The translations under genes and the position numbers were made by a program. A DNA stretch of 36,983 bases from Promethearchaeota archaeon (GTDB taxonomy: Archaea > Asgardarchaeota > Lokiarchaeia > Sigyniarchaeales > SOKP01): contig SOKP01000024.1 of the NCBI GenBank assembly GCA_004375715.1, forward strand, positions 1-36,983. The letters run 5' to 3'. Under the pieces are notes generated by a model. That model ran no database searches. It was given only the letters and a program-made list of their open reading frames with translations, and had not been told where the DNA came from. Shown here piece by piece: positions 9,511 to 17,999 of the stretch; position 1 is the first letter of the stretch; every line of letters starts with the position of its first letter.

Positions 9511-11226
9511 ATGATTAAACGGAAGCGATTTATTAAAAATGTAATATTTGCTCTTACTCTATTTTCAATAATTCTGAGTATCTGGGCGATTTCAATTAAC
9601 GTAGGCAACATAACAACATTAGATAATGATAAATTTTTAGTAGATTTTAAGAATGATCCTGAGTTGAAAACCGCTAGCAACGGGAATCCCCCATTGGATT
9701 ACTCGGATGTATCTCAAAACGCATCAATGATTTATAGATTATTCGAATCTGTAAAGTTTAACATAAACGCTTCAAAATTCGATAATCCTAATTATACTAT
9801 CATACAAATTCATTATTCAAACGGAGTAGTAGGTGATTTTAGCATGACAAATGTTGGTGAAAATTTTACTTATACATTTAATCCGGGATATAACACTCCT
9901 TTAGGGTTTCAAAATGTAAGCTTTTTGATATACAATGAATCTGCTTCTCTTCTTAGCTCCTCAACCCCGATAACAAACTTCACAATTACGTCTAATTATT
10001 TCATATCCCTTGACAAAACAGAATATAATCGGGGCGATACGGTCTATGCTGAATTAGGTGTAAGTAATTACCCTCAACCCTATGATTTTAATTGGAATGT
10101 GTCGGTAGTTGATAATGATAACGAAACTTTACAAAACGTTCTATTCGACGTAGGTAATGACCTCTTCCAAACCTCTATTCTAATAGATGATAGATTTGAA
10201 TTCTCAAATAAAATTTATTACTTTAAACTTAATATGACTGATGTTTCAAGCGGCACTAAGGAAGCGGCGTATCTACCTTTTAAAGTTTTGAATACTTTAC
10301 CTCAAATTTCAGTGCCTACAGTTAAGTTTTCTGTAAATCCTTTGAAAAGAGCAGAAGATTGCATTATAACGTTAAATGTAACAGAAGAAGATCCAAATAC
10401 ACTTCCTGAAAATCTAACCGTTTCCATGGTAATCCAAACTTCTACTGGGGAATTGTTAGCTCCAATTGAATTAACAAACCATAATAACTGGACTTTCTCA
10501 ACTACTTTTTCGGTAGCTACTAACAAATCATTGGGTATATATCAAATAAATATCGAAGCTGAAGACCAATATAATGGAATAGATACCTATACTACATCTA
10601 TAACCATCGAAAATAATCCTCCCCGTATTTTAAGCTATTCCGTAAACGGATTGAGCATGAACCAAAGTATAACTTTGAATTATGGTGAAGATTTAGTTTT
10701 TAATTTTGATGTTACCGATGTTGAAAACACAATTGCTTATATTACCGTAGCACTTATAGACGACAAAAACACTTGGTATAATATCACGCGAGAATATACG
10801 CCCGGTATGAGGATAACAATTCGTACAGAGGAATTAATAACTGGTATTTGGTATGCTTACATCTCTGTTACAGATATTGATGGTGCTACGACATACCTTA
10901 ATTCAGATTTTGATTTAGGACCTCAAGAAATCAATATAGTACCTGATTTATTAACACCTATTCTGCCTTGGATCAGTTTTTCCATTGGGATTATGCTTGG
11001 CGTGTTAGCAGGAGTAGGTATATTATACAAGAAATTTAAGATTAAATCTATGGATTTGAAAAAGGCACCCTCTAAAAAATCAACTCAACAAAAACCTGCA
11101 AAAAAAGTGAAGCCAGACTCTTCAAGAAAAAAAGATGAAGAAGAAAAAATTGAGAAGGCTGAAGTACGAGAAGTCAAACCTCCCTCTAAAGAACCACAAA
11201 GAAAAATAAAAAGAAAGTTAAAATAA
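9511..11226 (+). CDS. Secreted, membrane-anchored protein with Ig/cadherin-like repeats and Lys-rich cytoplasmic tail
   Basis: 571 aa; N-terminal TM, beta-rich repeats, TM 'LPWISFSIGIMLGVLAGVGILY', tail 'KKAPSKKSTQQKPAKKVKPDSSRKKDEEE...RKIKRKLK'. 6-nt gap to the upstream gene, with AAGGTGATTAACG-ATG at the start. Confidence 0.7.
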   Translation: MIKRKRFIKNVIFALTLFSIILSIWAISINVGNITTLDNDKFLVDFKNDPELKTASNGNPPLDYSDVSQNASMIYRLFESVKFNINASKFDNPNYTIIQIHYSNGVVGDFSMTNVGENFTYTFNPGYNTPLGFQNVSFLIYNESASLLSSSTPITNFTITSNYFISLDKTEYNRGDTVYAELGVSNYPQPYDFNWNVSVVDNDNETLQNVLFDVGNDLFQTSILIDDRFEFSNKIYYFKLNMTDVSSGTKEAAYLPFKVLNTLPQISVPTVKFSVNPLKRAEDCIITLNVTEEDPNTLPENLTVSMVIQTSTGELLAPIELTNHNNWTFSTTFSVATNKSLGIYQINIEAEDQYNGIDTYTTSITIENNPPRILSYSVNGLSMNQSITLNYGEDLVFNFDVTDVENTIAYITVALIDDKNTWYNITREYTPGMRITIRTEELITGIWYAYISVTDIDGATTYLNSDFDLGPQEINIVPDLLTPILPWISFSIGIMLGVLAGVGILYKKFKIKSMDLKKAPSKKSTQQKPAKKVKPDSSRKKDEEEKIEKAEVREVKPPSKEPQRKIKRKLK

Positions 11227-11268
11227 AGAAGATATTTTGATCTTACATTTTTAATTTCTTTCTTTATT
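11222..11268. terminator. Candidate bidirectional hairpin/T-rich terminator between convergent genes
   Basis: AATAAAGAA (11222-11230) and TTCTTTATT (11260-11268) are exact inverted repeats, between stops at 11226 (+) and 11274 (-). Confidence 0.4.
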
Positions 11269-11273
11269 AGTGT

Positions 11274-12185
11274 TTAAGCCAAAACATCGTGAAGTCGGTA
11301 ATGAAACTTTCCTAGTTTCCCTCCATAATTGCCTGCACTAATCTTATTAATACCCGGAACTTTTACGGCAGCATGAATACCTAATTTCATTGCTTCTTTG
11401 ATAATTTCCTCAGATGCGCCATCAAATATTATTTCGTAAACACAATTATCTTTTTCTCCTAATAAAGAGTTATCAATTTTCTGTCGGAGAGTCGGACATA
11501 AGGGATCATTTGTTGATGCGTTTAAGAAACTGTATACTGAGCCGACTTTAGAACCTGAACGCGCTATTCCTCCTGGAAAGGGAGTTATAACATTTTCTAA
11601 ATCTTTAATTGCTTCAATAGCTTTCTCAGAAGCTTCTAATGTGGCTTTCTGTGTTTCACCATATACCAAGAAATTTCCTCCAGCAATTCCTTTTCCAACT
11701 TTGAAAACACTCTGTACTTTAAATTCCCCATCCATAACAGGAATTTTCCATGCTTCGAATGGATAAGATCCTTCAATTTTTTCCTCAAATTTATCGCCAA
11801 AAAATTTTAATTTATACCCCGTCTTGATTTCAAAAACCTTTTCTGGAACGAGAGAGGTATCTAAAGCATCAAAACAAGCTGTTGTTGGGCAAGTTAATAT
11901 ACATTGTCCTATTCTGTTTAGTAAAACTTGGTCCATCTTATCTTTTTTAGTTTTAAAAAACATCAAGGCAACTCCAGGACGATTATCGGGAGTCTTGTCT
12001 GCTGGGACATAAACATCAACTCCGGCCTCTGCATCACAGTGGATTGTTGATGTTCCATAACCAGTTGCGATTTGACTAGCAATTTTTACCCAGTTTTCAT
12101 TAATTGCAGTTACTAAAATCCTAGTAAAAACCGCTCCGAAGGCTTCGCAAAAAGTATCTTCTATCTCTACTCCATTTAATTCCAT
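11274..12185 (-). CDS. ftr: Formylmethanofuran--tetrahydromethanopterin N-formyltransferase
   Basis: 303 aa; 'MELNGVEIEDTFCEAFGAVFTRILVTA', 'TGYGTSTIHCDAEAGVD', 'DNRPGVALMFF', 'RIGQCILTCPTTACFD', 'GGIARSGSKVGS'. Confidence 0.95.
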   Translation of the reverse strand: MELNGVEIEDTFCEAFGAVFTRILVTAINENWVKIASQIATGYGTSTIHCDAEAGVDVYVPADKTPDNRPGVALMFFKTKKDKMDQVLLNRIGQCILTCPTTACFDALDTSLVPEKVFEIKTGYKLKFFGDKFEEKIEGSYPFEAWKIPVMDGEFKVQSVFKVGKGIAGGNFLVYGETQKATLEASEKAIEAIKDLENVITPFPGGIARSGSKVGSVYSFLNASTNDPLCPTLRQKIDNSLLGEKDNCVYEIIFDGASEEIIKEAMKLGIHAAVKVPGINKISAGNYGGKLGKFHYRLHDVLA

Positions 12186-12358
12186 TTTCTAATCAACTTT
12201 TTATATTTTATCTTAATATGATACCAATTACAATTTTTAATAGAATTTGATAGTATATAACTTTGTAAGAATAAAAACTAAAAACGTTAATTAATTATCA
12301 ATCAAAAGAATTAATAGAATTTATCAAAATATATTTAATAAATTCAAAGTTGCTAAAA
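12186..12358. promoter_or_regulatory. Shared divergent promoter region of ftr and mtd
   Basis: About 170-bp AT-rich intergenic region between head-to-head ftr (-) and mtd (+), with TATA-like tracts (e.g. AAAATATATTTAATAAA near 12327-12342). Confidence 0.4.
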
Positions 12359-13201
12359 ATGAGTGAAGAAGATAAAATACTAAAAATTGGAATATTAAAA
12401 AATGGTACAATTGGGTCCTCTTTATTGCTTGCTTTTCTTATGGATGAAAGGGCGGAGTCAAAAAGAATTAATGTTCGGGAAGTTACATCAGGAGCGAAAA
12501 TGAATCCATCAGAACAGTGTGTAGAAACCATGCAAAAATTGCTTGAATTCGAACCTGACTTGATTTTAATGTCAAGTCCAAATGCAGCTCTTAAGGGGCC
12601 AAAAGCAGCAAGAGAATTAACGGGAAACATTCCTACTATCGTGATCTCTGACGCACCTGCAAAGAAAGCTATTGATGAGTTTAAGGAGAGAAATATGGGG
12701 TACATAATCGTGGGCTGCGACTCAATGATCGGCGCGAGGCGACCTTATCTAGACTCAATTGAAATGAGTTGCTTTAATGCTGATTTATTAAAAGTTCTTG
12801 CGATTACTGGTGTGTTCAACATTATAACTAATGAGTTAAATAAAGTTATAATGGACATGCTTCAAGGAAAACCTCCGACCTTGCCCCAAATCACAATTAA
12901 TGCAACTAACGCTACAGAAGCAGCAGGATTTTCGAACCCGTATGCTCAAGCCAAAGCCTTTGCTGCTTTTGAACTTGCCGTCTCTATTTCAAAAATTACT
13001 GGAAAAGCATGCTTCACATTGAATGACAGAGTGGAATATATGCCGTTATTAGCTGCAGCTCACGAAATGATGAAAGCAGCAGCAGATTTATGCATGGAAG
13101 CAAGAGAAATCGAAAAGTCTAACGATTCAGTTTTAAGAACGCCTCATCACGCTAAACAGCACATTTTAACTAAGCGTAAACTACACGAAAAAGAAGCGTA
13201 A
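12359..13201 (+). CDS. mtd: F420-dependent methylenetetrahydromethanopterin dehydrogenase
   Basis: 'ILKIGILKNGTIGSSLLLAFLMDERAE...REVTSGAKMNPSEQC', 'LILMSSPNAALKGPKAAREL', 'GYIIVGCDSMIGARRPYLDSIEM'. The tracked ORF begins at TTG 12350; ATG 12359 is the likelier start. Confidence 0.93.
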   Translation: MSEEDKILKIGILKNGTIGSSLLLAFLMDERAESKRINVREVTSGAKMNPSEQCVETMQKLLEFEPDLILMSSPNAALKGPKAARELTGNIPTIVISDAPAKKAIDEFKERNMGYIIVGCDSMIGARRPYLDSIEMSCFNADLLKVLAITGVFNIITNELNKVIMDMLQGKPPTLPQITINATNATEAAGFSNPYAQAKAFAAFELAVSISKITGKACFTLNDRVEYMPLLAAAHEMMKAAADLCMEAREIEKSNDSVLRTPHHAKQHILTKRKLHEKEA

Positions 13202-13281
13202 ATTAAGCAATTATTCTAAGAATAAAAAAATCCTAGTTTTTATTTTAATTTGTTATAAAAATCAAAGTTTTAGAGTTAAAG

Positions 13282-14238
13282 TTAGAACTCATCCTTATTA
13301 AGGAATTTTTTCAAATTTTGGAAATCTTCCCCATTTAAGGAGTCAATAACTGTTTTGAAAGTTTCAATGGTTTTATTTTTTGTAACAATCATCAACACGG
13401 AGCCATTACTTACTTCTTTTACAATAATATAATTGTTGTCGCTTTCATATATGACAGTGGATAATTCTAGAGGTGACAACGGAGAATCTGAAAGATTCAT
13501 AATCTTTGTAAATATTTGATATATATTTGATTCAAGCGTTCCTATTTCTAGTTTCATAAATTGAAGTTTATGATGTAGTTCTATTTTTCCTAAAGTTGAA
13601 GCTATTATTAGACCATCCGGTTGATTAAACAAAAAGTACTCCGAGAGTGTAATAGTCTTTAATTGATCTAGCATGTGTCTTATTTTCCCTAGTTTTTGTA
13701 GCGCTAAAGTATTTTGTTGGATTTTATAATCTAGAACTTCAATTAACCTATGCTGAGCACTCCCCTCTTTCACCGATACAGGTGTAAAAGCAATTTTCGT
13801 TTTCATATCATCGGTGAGCTTAGCGATAAGTAGTTCATAAATTTCGTCTTCCTTCGATTCCTGAAGATCAGTCTTGTTTAGTAAAACGTACACTTTCTCA
13901 ACTTGAGGACTAAATTCAAAGATATACTTTAAAAAATTATCAAAAATTTCTTTTAAACGAGGTTCGTCTGCAGCTGAATCCACCATGAAAACTGCCGTCA
14001 TTACATCAGAAAATACAAGCTCTCTTTTTTTTTCAGAGAAGTATCTGTCCATATAAATCTCTTGCCCTCCAAGATCCCATATAGATAATTCCATAATTCC
14101 ACGAAAGATAAAATTTTCCCTTGAAACTCCTTTAGTGGGTTTTAAATTGAGCACTTTCATGAAGTTATATCCTAAACATGTAGTACGCAATAGTGATGTT
14201 TTACCTGCGTTCTGAGGTCCAAATAACAGTACTTTTAT
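13282..14238 (-). CDS. Rag/Gtr- or Arf-like small GTPase with C-terminal roadblock/longin-like domain; 5' end extended upstream of the tracked ORF
   Basis: Tracked ORF starts at TTG 14190. In-frame upstream codons 14238-14191 encode IKVLLFGPQNAGKTSL, which completes the P-loop (GPQNAGKTS). G3 is WDLGGQE and G4 is LNKTD. The in-frame stop is TGA at 14247-14245, and no ATG/GTG/TTG lies between it and the P-loop. Confidence 0.8.
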   Translation of the reverse strand: MKVLLFGPQNAGKTSLLRTTCLGYNFMKVLNLKPTKGVSRENFIFRGIMELSIWDLGGQEIYMDRYFSEKKRELVFSDVMTAVFMVDSAADEPRLKEIFDNFLKYIFEFSPQVEKVYVLLNKTDLQESKEDEIYELLIAKLTDDMKTKIAFTPVSVKEGSAQHRLIEVLDYKIQQNTLALQKLGKIRHMLDQLKTITLSEYFLFNQPDGLIIASTLGKIELHHKLQFMKLEIGTLESNIYQIFTKIMNLSDSPLSPLELSTVIYESDNNYIIVKEVSNGSVLMIVTKNKTIETFKTVIDSLNGEDFQNLKKFLNKDEF

Positions 14239-14417
14239 ATCATTTCACCATTATGCAATTTATACTTCTAATATATTTTTTATAAAAGGATGTTTATTTA
14301 ATTTTTTCTAATTATGGATAATTTTGTTAATATCAATTACATTGACGATTGAATTAAATATAATTTTATATTACCTTAAGTAAACTTTAATTTTAATTAT
14401 AAGAGATTTTAATTAGT

Positions 14418-14945
14418 ATGAATTTAGAAGATTTTATTCGCAATGTTCCTAATTTCCCAATCGAAGGTATTCAATTTAAAGACATTACAACTTTAAGTAA
14501 GAATCATGCTGCGTTCAAAGAATCCTGTGATAGGTTATTTAACAATTTTAAAAATAAGGGCATAACTAAAGTATGTGCTGTAGAGGCCAGAGGATATGTC
14601 TGGGGTGGCGTATTGGCATACCAGTTAGGTGCGGGATTTGTGTTAATAAGAAAGCCTGGAAAATTACCTGCTGAGACGGTAAGTGAGACCTATCAACTTG
14701 AATATGGAACTGATACAATAGAAATGCACAAAGATGCTATAGAAAAAGGAGAAAAAGTTCTCTTATTTGATGATTTGTTAGCAACAGGAGGTACTGCTAA
14801 AGCAGCTTGCAATCTAATAGAGAAAGCGGGCGGTGTCGTAGCAGGTATTGCATTTGTTATAGAACTTACAGGGAGTTTACATGGTAGATATAAATTAGAC
14901 GGTTATGATATGATTAGTCTAATTAAGATAGTTGTTGAAGAATAG
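14418..14945 (+). CDS. apt: Adenine phosphoribosyltransferase
   Basis: 175 aa; 'IRNVPNFPIEGIQFKDITTL', 'VEARGYVWGGVLAYQLGAGFVLIRKPGKLPAET', PRPP loop 'VLLFDDLLATGGTAKA'. Confidence 0.93.
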   Translation: MNLEDFIRNVPNFPIEGIQFKDITTLSKNHAAFKESCDRLFNNFKNKGITKVCAVEARGYVWGGVLAYQLGAGFVLIRKPGKLPAETVSETYQLEYGTDTIEMHKDAIEKGEKVLLFDDLLATGGTAKAACNLIEKAGGVVAGIAFVIELTGSLHGRYKLDGYDMISLIKIVVEE

Positions 14946-15068
14946 TAAACGGAATAACCATGTTCACCCATTTTTTTCCCACATAATTATCCTTATTTTT
15001 TAGGCTGAAAATTTAAATAATTCTCTGTACTTTATACTCACAGTATTAAAATTAACACATTACAAGGT

Positions 15069-16163
15069 GTGGATTTGATTCAAGAACTGAAAAAAACGCC
15101 ATTTTATAATATTCATGTGAACTTAGGAGCAAAGATGGTAGATTTTGCTGGTTTTAGCATGCCAGTTCAGTACGACAGCATTATAAAAGAGCATGAAGCA
15201 GTTCGATCTAAAGCAGGAGTATTTGATGTTTCTCACATGGGAGAATTTCTGTTGGAGGGTGAGGATGTCGTTGATTTTCTTCAATATGTAATGATAAACG
15301 ATTTAAACTTACTTGAACCCTCGAAAGGCCAATATTCTTGCATGTGTTATGATAACGGTACCGTTGTTGATGATTTAGTCTATTACGAAGAAAATCCTAA
15401 CAGATTTAGAATGATTGTTAATGCTGGCAATGTTGAAAAAGACTATCAATGGTTAAACGAACATATAGGGAACAGGGACGTAAAAATCACTAACTTATCT
15501 TCCGAGCGATCTCGTTTAGCTTTTCAAGGTCCAAAGTCTGATGAATATCTACAACCACTAATGGATGTAGATTTAAACTCGGTTAACCGGTTCTATTTTG
15601 CTCGCGGGAATTTAAATAATACTCCTATATTTATCGCTAGAACAGGATATACTGGTGAGAGTGGATTTGAATTATCATTTGATAATGCCTTCGCAGAGAA
15701 AATCTGGAGTGACTTGATCCAAACCGGAGCATCTCCGGCAGGTTTAGGGGCAAGAGATTCTTTAAGGTTAGAAGCCACTTATTCTTTATATGGCCATGAA
15801 ATAAACGATTCAATTACGCCTGTAGAGGCAGGACTTTTTTGGTTAGTTAAACCTAAAGAAGGCATAGATTACATTGGAAAAAAAATACTTCTAGAACAAA
15901 AAACTCATGGGACTGAGAGAATAATAGTAGGATTAAACTTATTGGAGCGAGGGATCATTAGAGAAAATTTTAAAATTTTCAAAGAAAATGTCGAAATTGG
16001 GTATGTCACCTCTGGAGGATATTCTCCAACTCTCAAAAAGACGATTGCCTTAGGTCTTATTAAAAAACAATACAAAGAAGTAGGAACTAAGCTTGAAATT
16101 CAAGTGAGAAATAAAAATCTTAAAGGAATTGTCGTATCTACACCGTTCTTTCGCAATGTTTGA
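15069..16163 (+). CDS. gcvT: Glycine cleavage system T protein (aminomethyltransferase)
   Basis: 364 aa; 'GAKMVDFAGFSMPVQYDSIIKEHEAVRSKAGVFDVSHMGEF', 'ARTGYTGESGFELSF', 'GLGARDSLRLEATYSLYGHEI'. The start may be TTG 15075, which follows AAGGTG. Confidence 0.95.
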   Translation: MDLIQELKKTPFYNIHVNLGAKMVDFAGFSMPVQYDSIIKEHEAVRSKAGVFDVSHMGEFLLEGEDVVDFLQYVMINDLNLLEPSKGQYSCMCYDNGTVVDDLVYYEENPNRFRMIVNAGNVEKDYQWLNEHIGNRDVKITNLSSERSRLAFQGPKSDEYLQPLMDVDLNSVNRFYFARGNLNNTPIFIARTGYTGESGFELSFDNAFAEKIWSDLIQTGASPAGLGARDSLRLEATYSLYGHEINDSITPVEAGLFWLVKPKEGIDYIGKKILLEQKTHGTERIIVGLNLLERGIIRENFKIFKENVEIGYVTSGGYSPTLKKTIALGLIKKQYKEVGTKLEIQVRNKNLKGIVVSTPFFRNV

Positions 16164-16200
16164 AAAACAAAATATGTTATGATATGAGGTAGATTAATGT

Positions 16201-16593
16201 ATGGATTATGAATTCCCTGAAAACTTAAAATATACGAAAACGCATGAATGGGTAAGAATCGAAGATAACACAGCCTCTTTAGGTATAACAGATTATGCTC
16301 AACATCAATTAGGTGATATCGTGTATATCGAATTGCCAGAAAAAGGGGCAAATTTGGAAAGAGAGAGCACTGCTAGTGAAATTGAATCCGTAAAAGCAGT
16401 TGGTGAGTTGTTAATGCCATTAACTGGAAAAATTATAGAAGTAAACAATAACCTTGTTGATAATCCCGAATTAGTTAATTCTTCTCCTTATGACTCTGGT
16501 TGGATCCTTAAATTAGAATATACAAATGAATTAGAAATCAACGATCTCTTATCGGTTGAAGATTATAAAAGAATCGCAGAGGAAGAGAATTAA
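16201..16593 (+). CDS. gcvH: Glycine cleavage system H protein
   Basis: 130 aa; lipoylation motif 'ASEIESVKAVGELLMPLTG'; 'YTKTHEWVRIEDNTASLGITDYAQHQLGDIVYIELP'. Confidence 0.96.
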   Translation: MDYEFPENLKYTKTHEWVRIEDNTASLGITDYAQHQLGDIVYIELPEKGANLERESTASEIESVKAVGELLMPLTGKIIEVNNNLVDNPELVNSSPYDSGWILKLEYTNELEINDLLSVEDYKRIAEEEN

Positions 16594-16655
16594 CGAGATT
16601 ATGTTCAAACTTTTATTTTAAATGTTTTATTTTTTATTTATAGGAGCCGTTTAAT

Positions 16656-17999
16656 ATGGATTTCATATCTCATGATGAGAAAACAATAGCTGAAATGCTT
16701 AAAGTTATTAATGTTCCCAAAGTAGATGATTTGTTTCAAGATATTCCTAAAGATTTAATCGTTAAGTCTTTAAATATCTCTGATGGGATGTCGGAACCTG
16801 ATGTTTTAGATAAAATGAGAGAGTATGGCAATAAAAACAAAATATATCCTCATTCATTTTTAGGTGCTGGTTGTTATTATCACTATATACCTTCCTTAGT
16901 TGATTTTGTGATAAGTCGATCGGAATTTTATACTTCATACACACCTTACCAAGCAGAAGCTAGTCAAGGCTATCTACAAGCAATTTACGAATATCAGAGC
17001 ATAATTTCTCGACTTACTGAAATGGAAATTGCTAACGCAAGTATGTACGATGGATCGACATCCCTTGCAGAGGCAGCTATCATGGCTTCCATTATAACGG
17101 GGAAAAATCAAGTAATTTTATTAGAAGGCGTCCATCCCGAGTATATTGAGGTAGTGAAGACCTACTGTTGGGGACAAAACATCGAGCTTAAAATTACTTC
17201 TGAAGATAAATTGAATGATGTGCTAAACGAAGATATTGCCGCCGTTATGTTTCAAAGCCCCAATTTTTTTGGAGACATTACCGATGGTTTAGTGATGTCA
17301 AATAAGGTGAAGGAAAAACATCCCAACTGTTTGTTGATCCAGTGTATGACTGACCCTACGTGCTTAGGTCTCTTGAAACCGCCTGGAAAAACTAATATAG
17401 ACATATTTGTAGCAGAAGGTCAGTCCTTTGGAATAGATCCATCATTTGGGGGTCCAGGCTTAGGTATTTTCACAGCAAAAAAGAAATTTCTGAGGAAAAT
17501 ACCGGGAAGATTAGTAGGAAAAACTAAAGAGATAAATGGTGACCGTGACGGTTTCTTGTTAACATTACAAGCTCGAGAACAACACATTAGGAGGGAAAAA
17601 GCAAGTTCGAACATATGTACAAATCAAGCATTATGCTCCCTATCTGCGCTTATTTATCTCGTCTCATTAGGGAAAACGGGGTTGCGCGAAATTGCTATCC
17701 AGAATTTTCAAAAAGCTCATTATGTTAAGAAAGCGATAGCTTTAATCCCGGGATACAAAATTTTGAACAAAAAACCCACTTATAACGAATTTATTGTAAA
17801 ATGTCCAGACATTAATGGTTTAATTCGAGAATGTAAAAAAATGAACTTGCTTCCTCCTCTTCAAGTATCAACCTATTACCCTGAAATGTCAGATGTCGTT
17901 CTTGTTTGTGTAACTGAGCTAAATTCGAGTAGTTCTATCGAGAAATTCATTAAAGCTGCTAAACTAGCTATAAACAACGAAGAGGAGCGTGCTAACTAA
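16656..17999 (+). CDS. gcvPA: Glycine dehydrogenase (decarboxylating) subunit 1
   Basis: 447 aa; 'FLGAGCYYHYIPSLVDFVISRSEFYTSYTPYQAEASQGYLQAIYEYQSIISRLTEMEIANASMYDGSTSLAEA'. Confidence 0.95.
   Translation: MDFISHDEKTIAEMLKVINVPKVDDLFQDIPKDLIVKSLNISDGMSEPDVLDKMREYGNKNKIYPHSFLGAGCYYHYIPSLVDFVISRSEFYTSYTPYQAEASQGYLQAIYEYQSIISRLTEMEIANASMYDGSTSLAEAAIMASIITGKNQVILLEGVHPEYIEVVKTYCWGQNIELKITSEDKLNDVLNEDIAAVMFQSPNFFGDITDGLVMSNKVKEKHPNCLLIQCMTDPTCLGLLKPPGKTNIDIFVAEGQSFGIDPSFGGPGLGIFTAKKKFLRKIPGRLVGKTKEINGDRDGFLLTLQAREQHIRREKASSNICTNQALCSLSALIYLVSLGKTGLREIAIQNFQKAHYVKKAIALIPGYKILNKKPTYNEFIVKCPDINGLIRECKKMNLLPPLQVSTYYPEMSDVVLVCVTELNSSSSIEKFIKAAKLAINNEEERAN

Noticed and set aside
12298-12705. Minus-strand 135-aa ORF over the mtd start
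   Set aside because: Antisense to well-recognised mtd; no family signal.
14946-15068. Possible glycine riboswitch before gcvT
   Set aside because: Leader is short and I see no recognisable tandem aptamer structure; such riboswitches are mainly bacterial.
15964-15981. GAAAATTTTAAAATTTTC palindrome inside gcvT
   Set aside because: Low-complexity dyad within coding sequence; no regulatory context.
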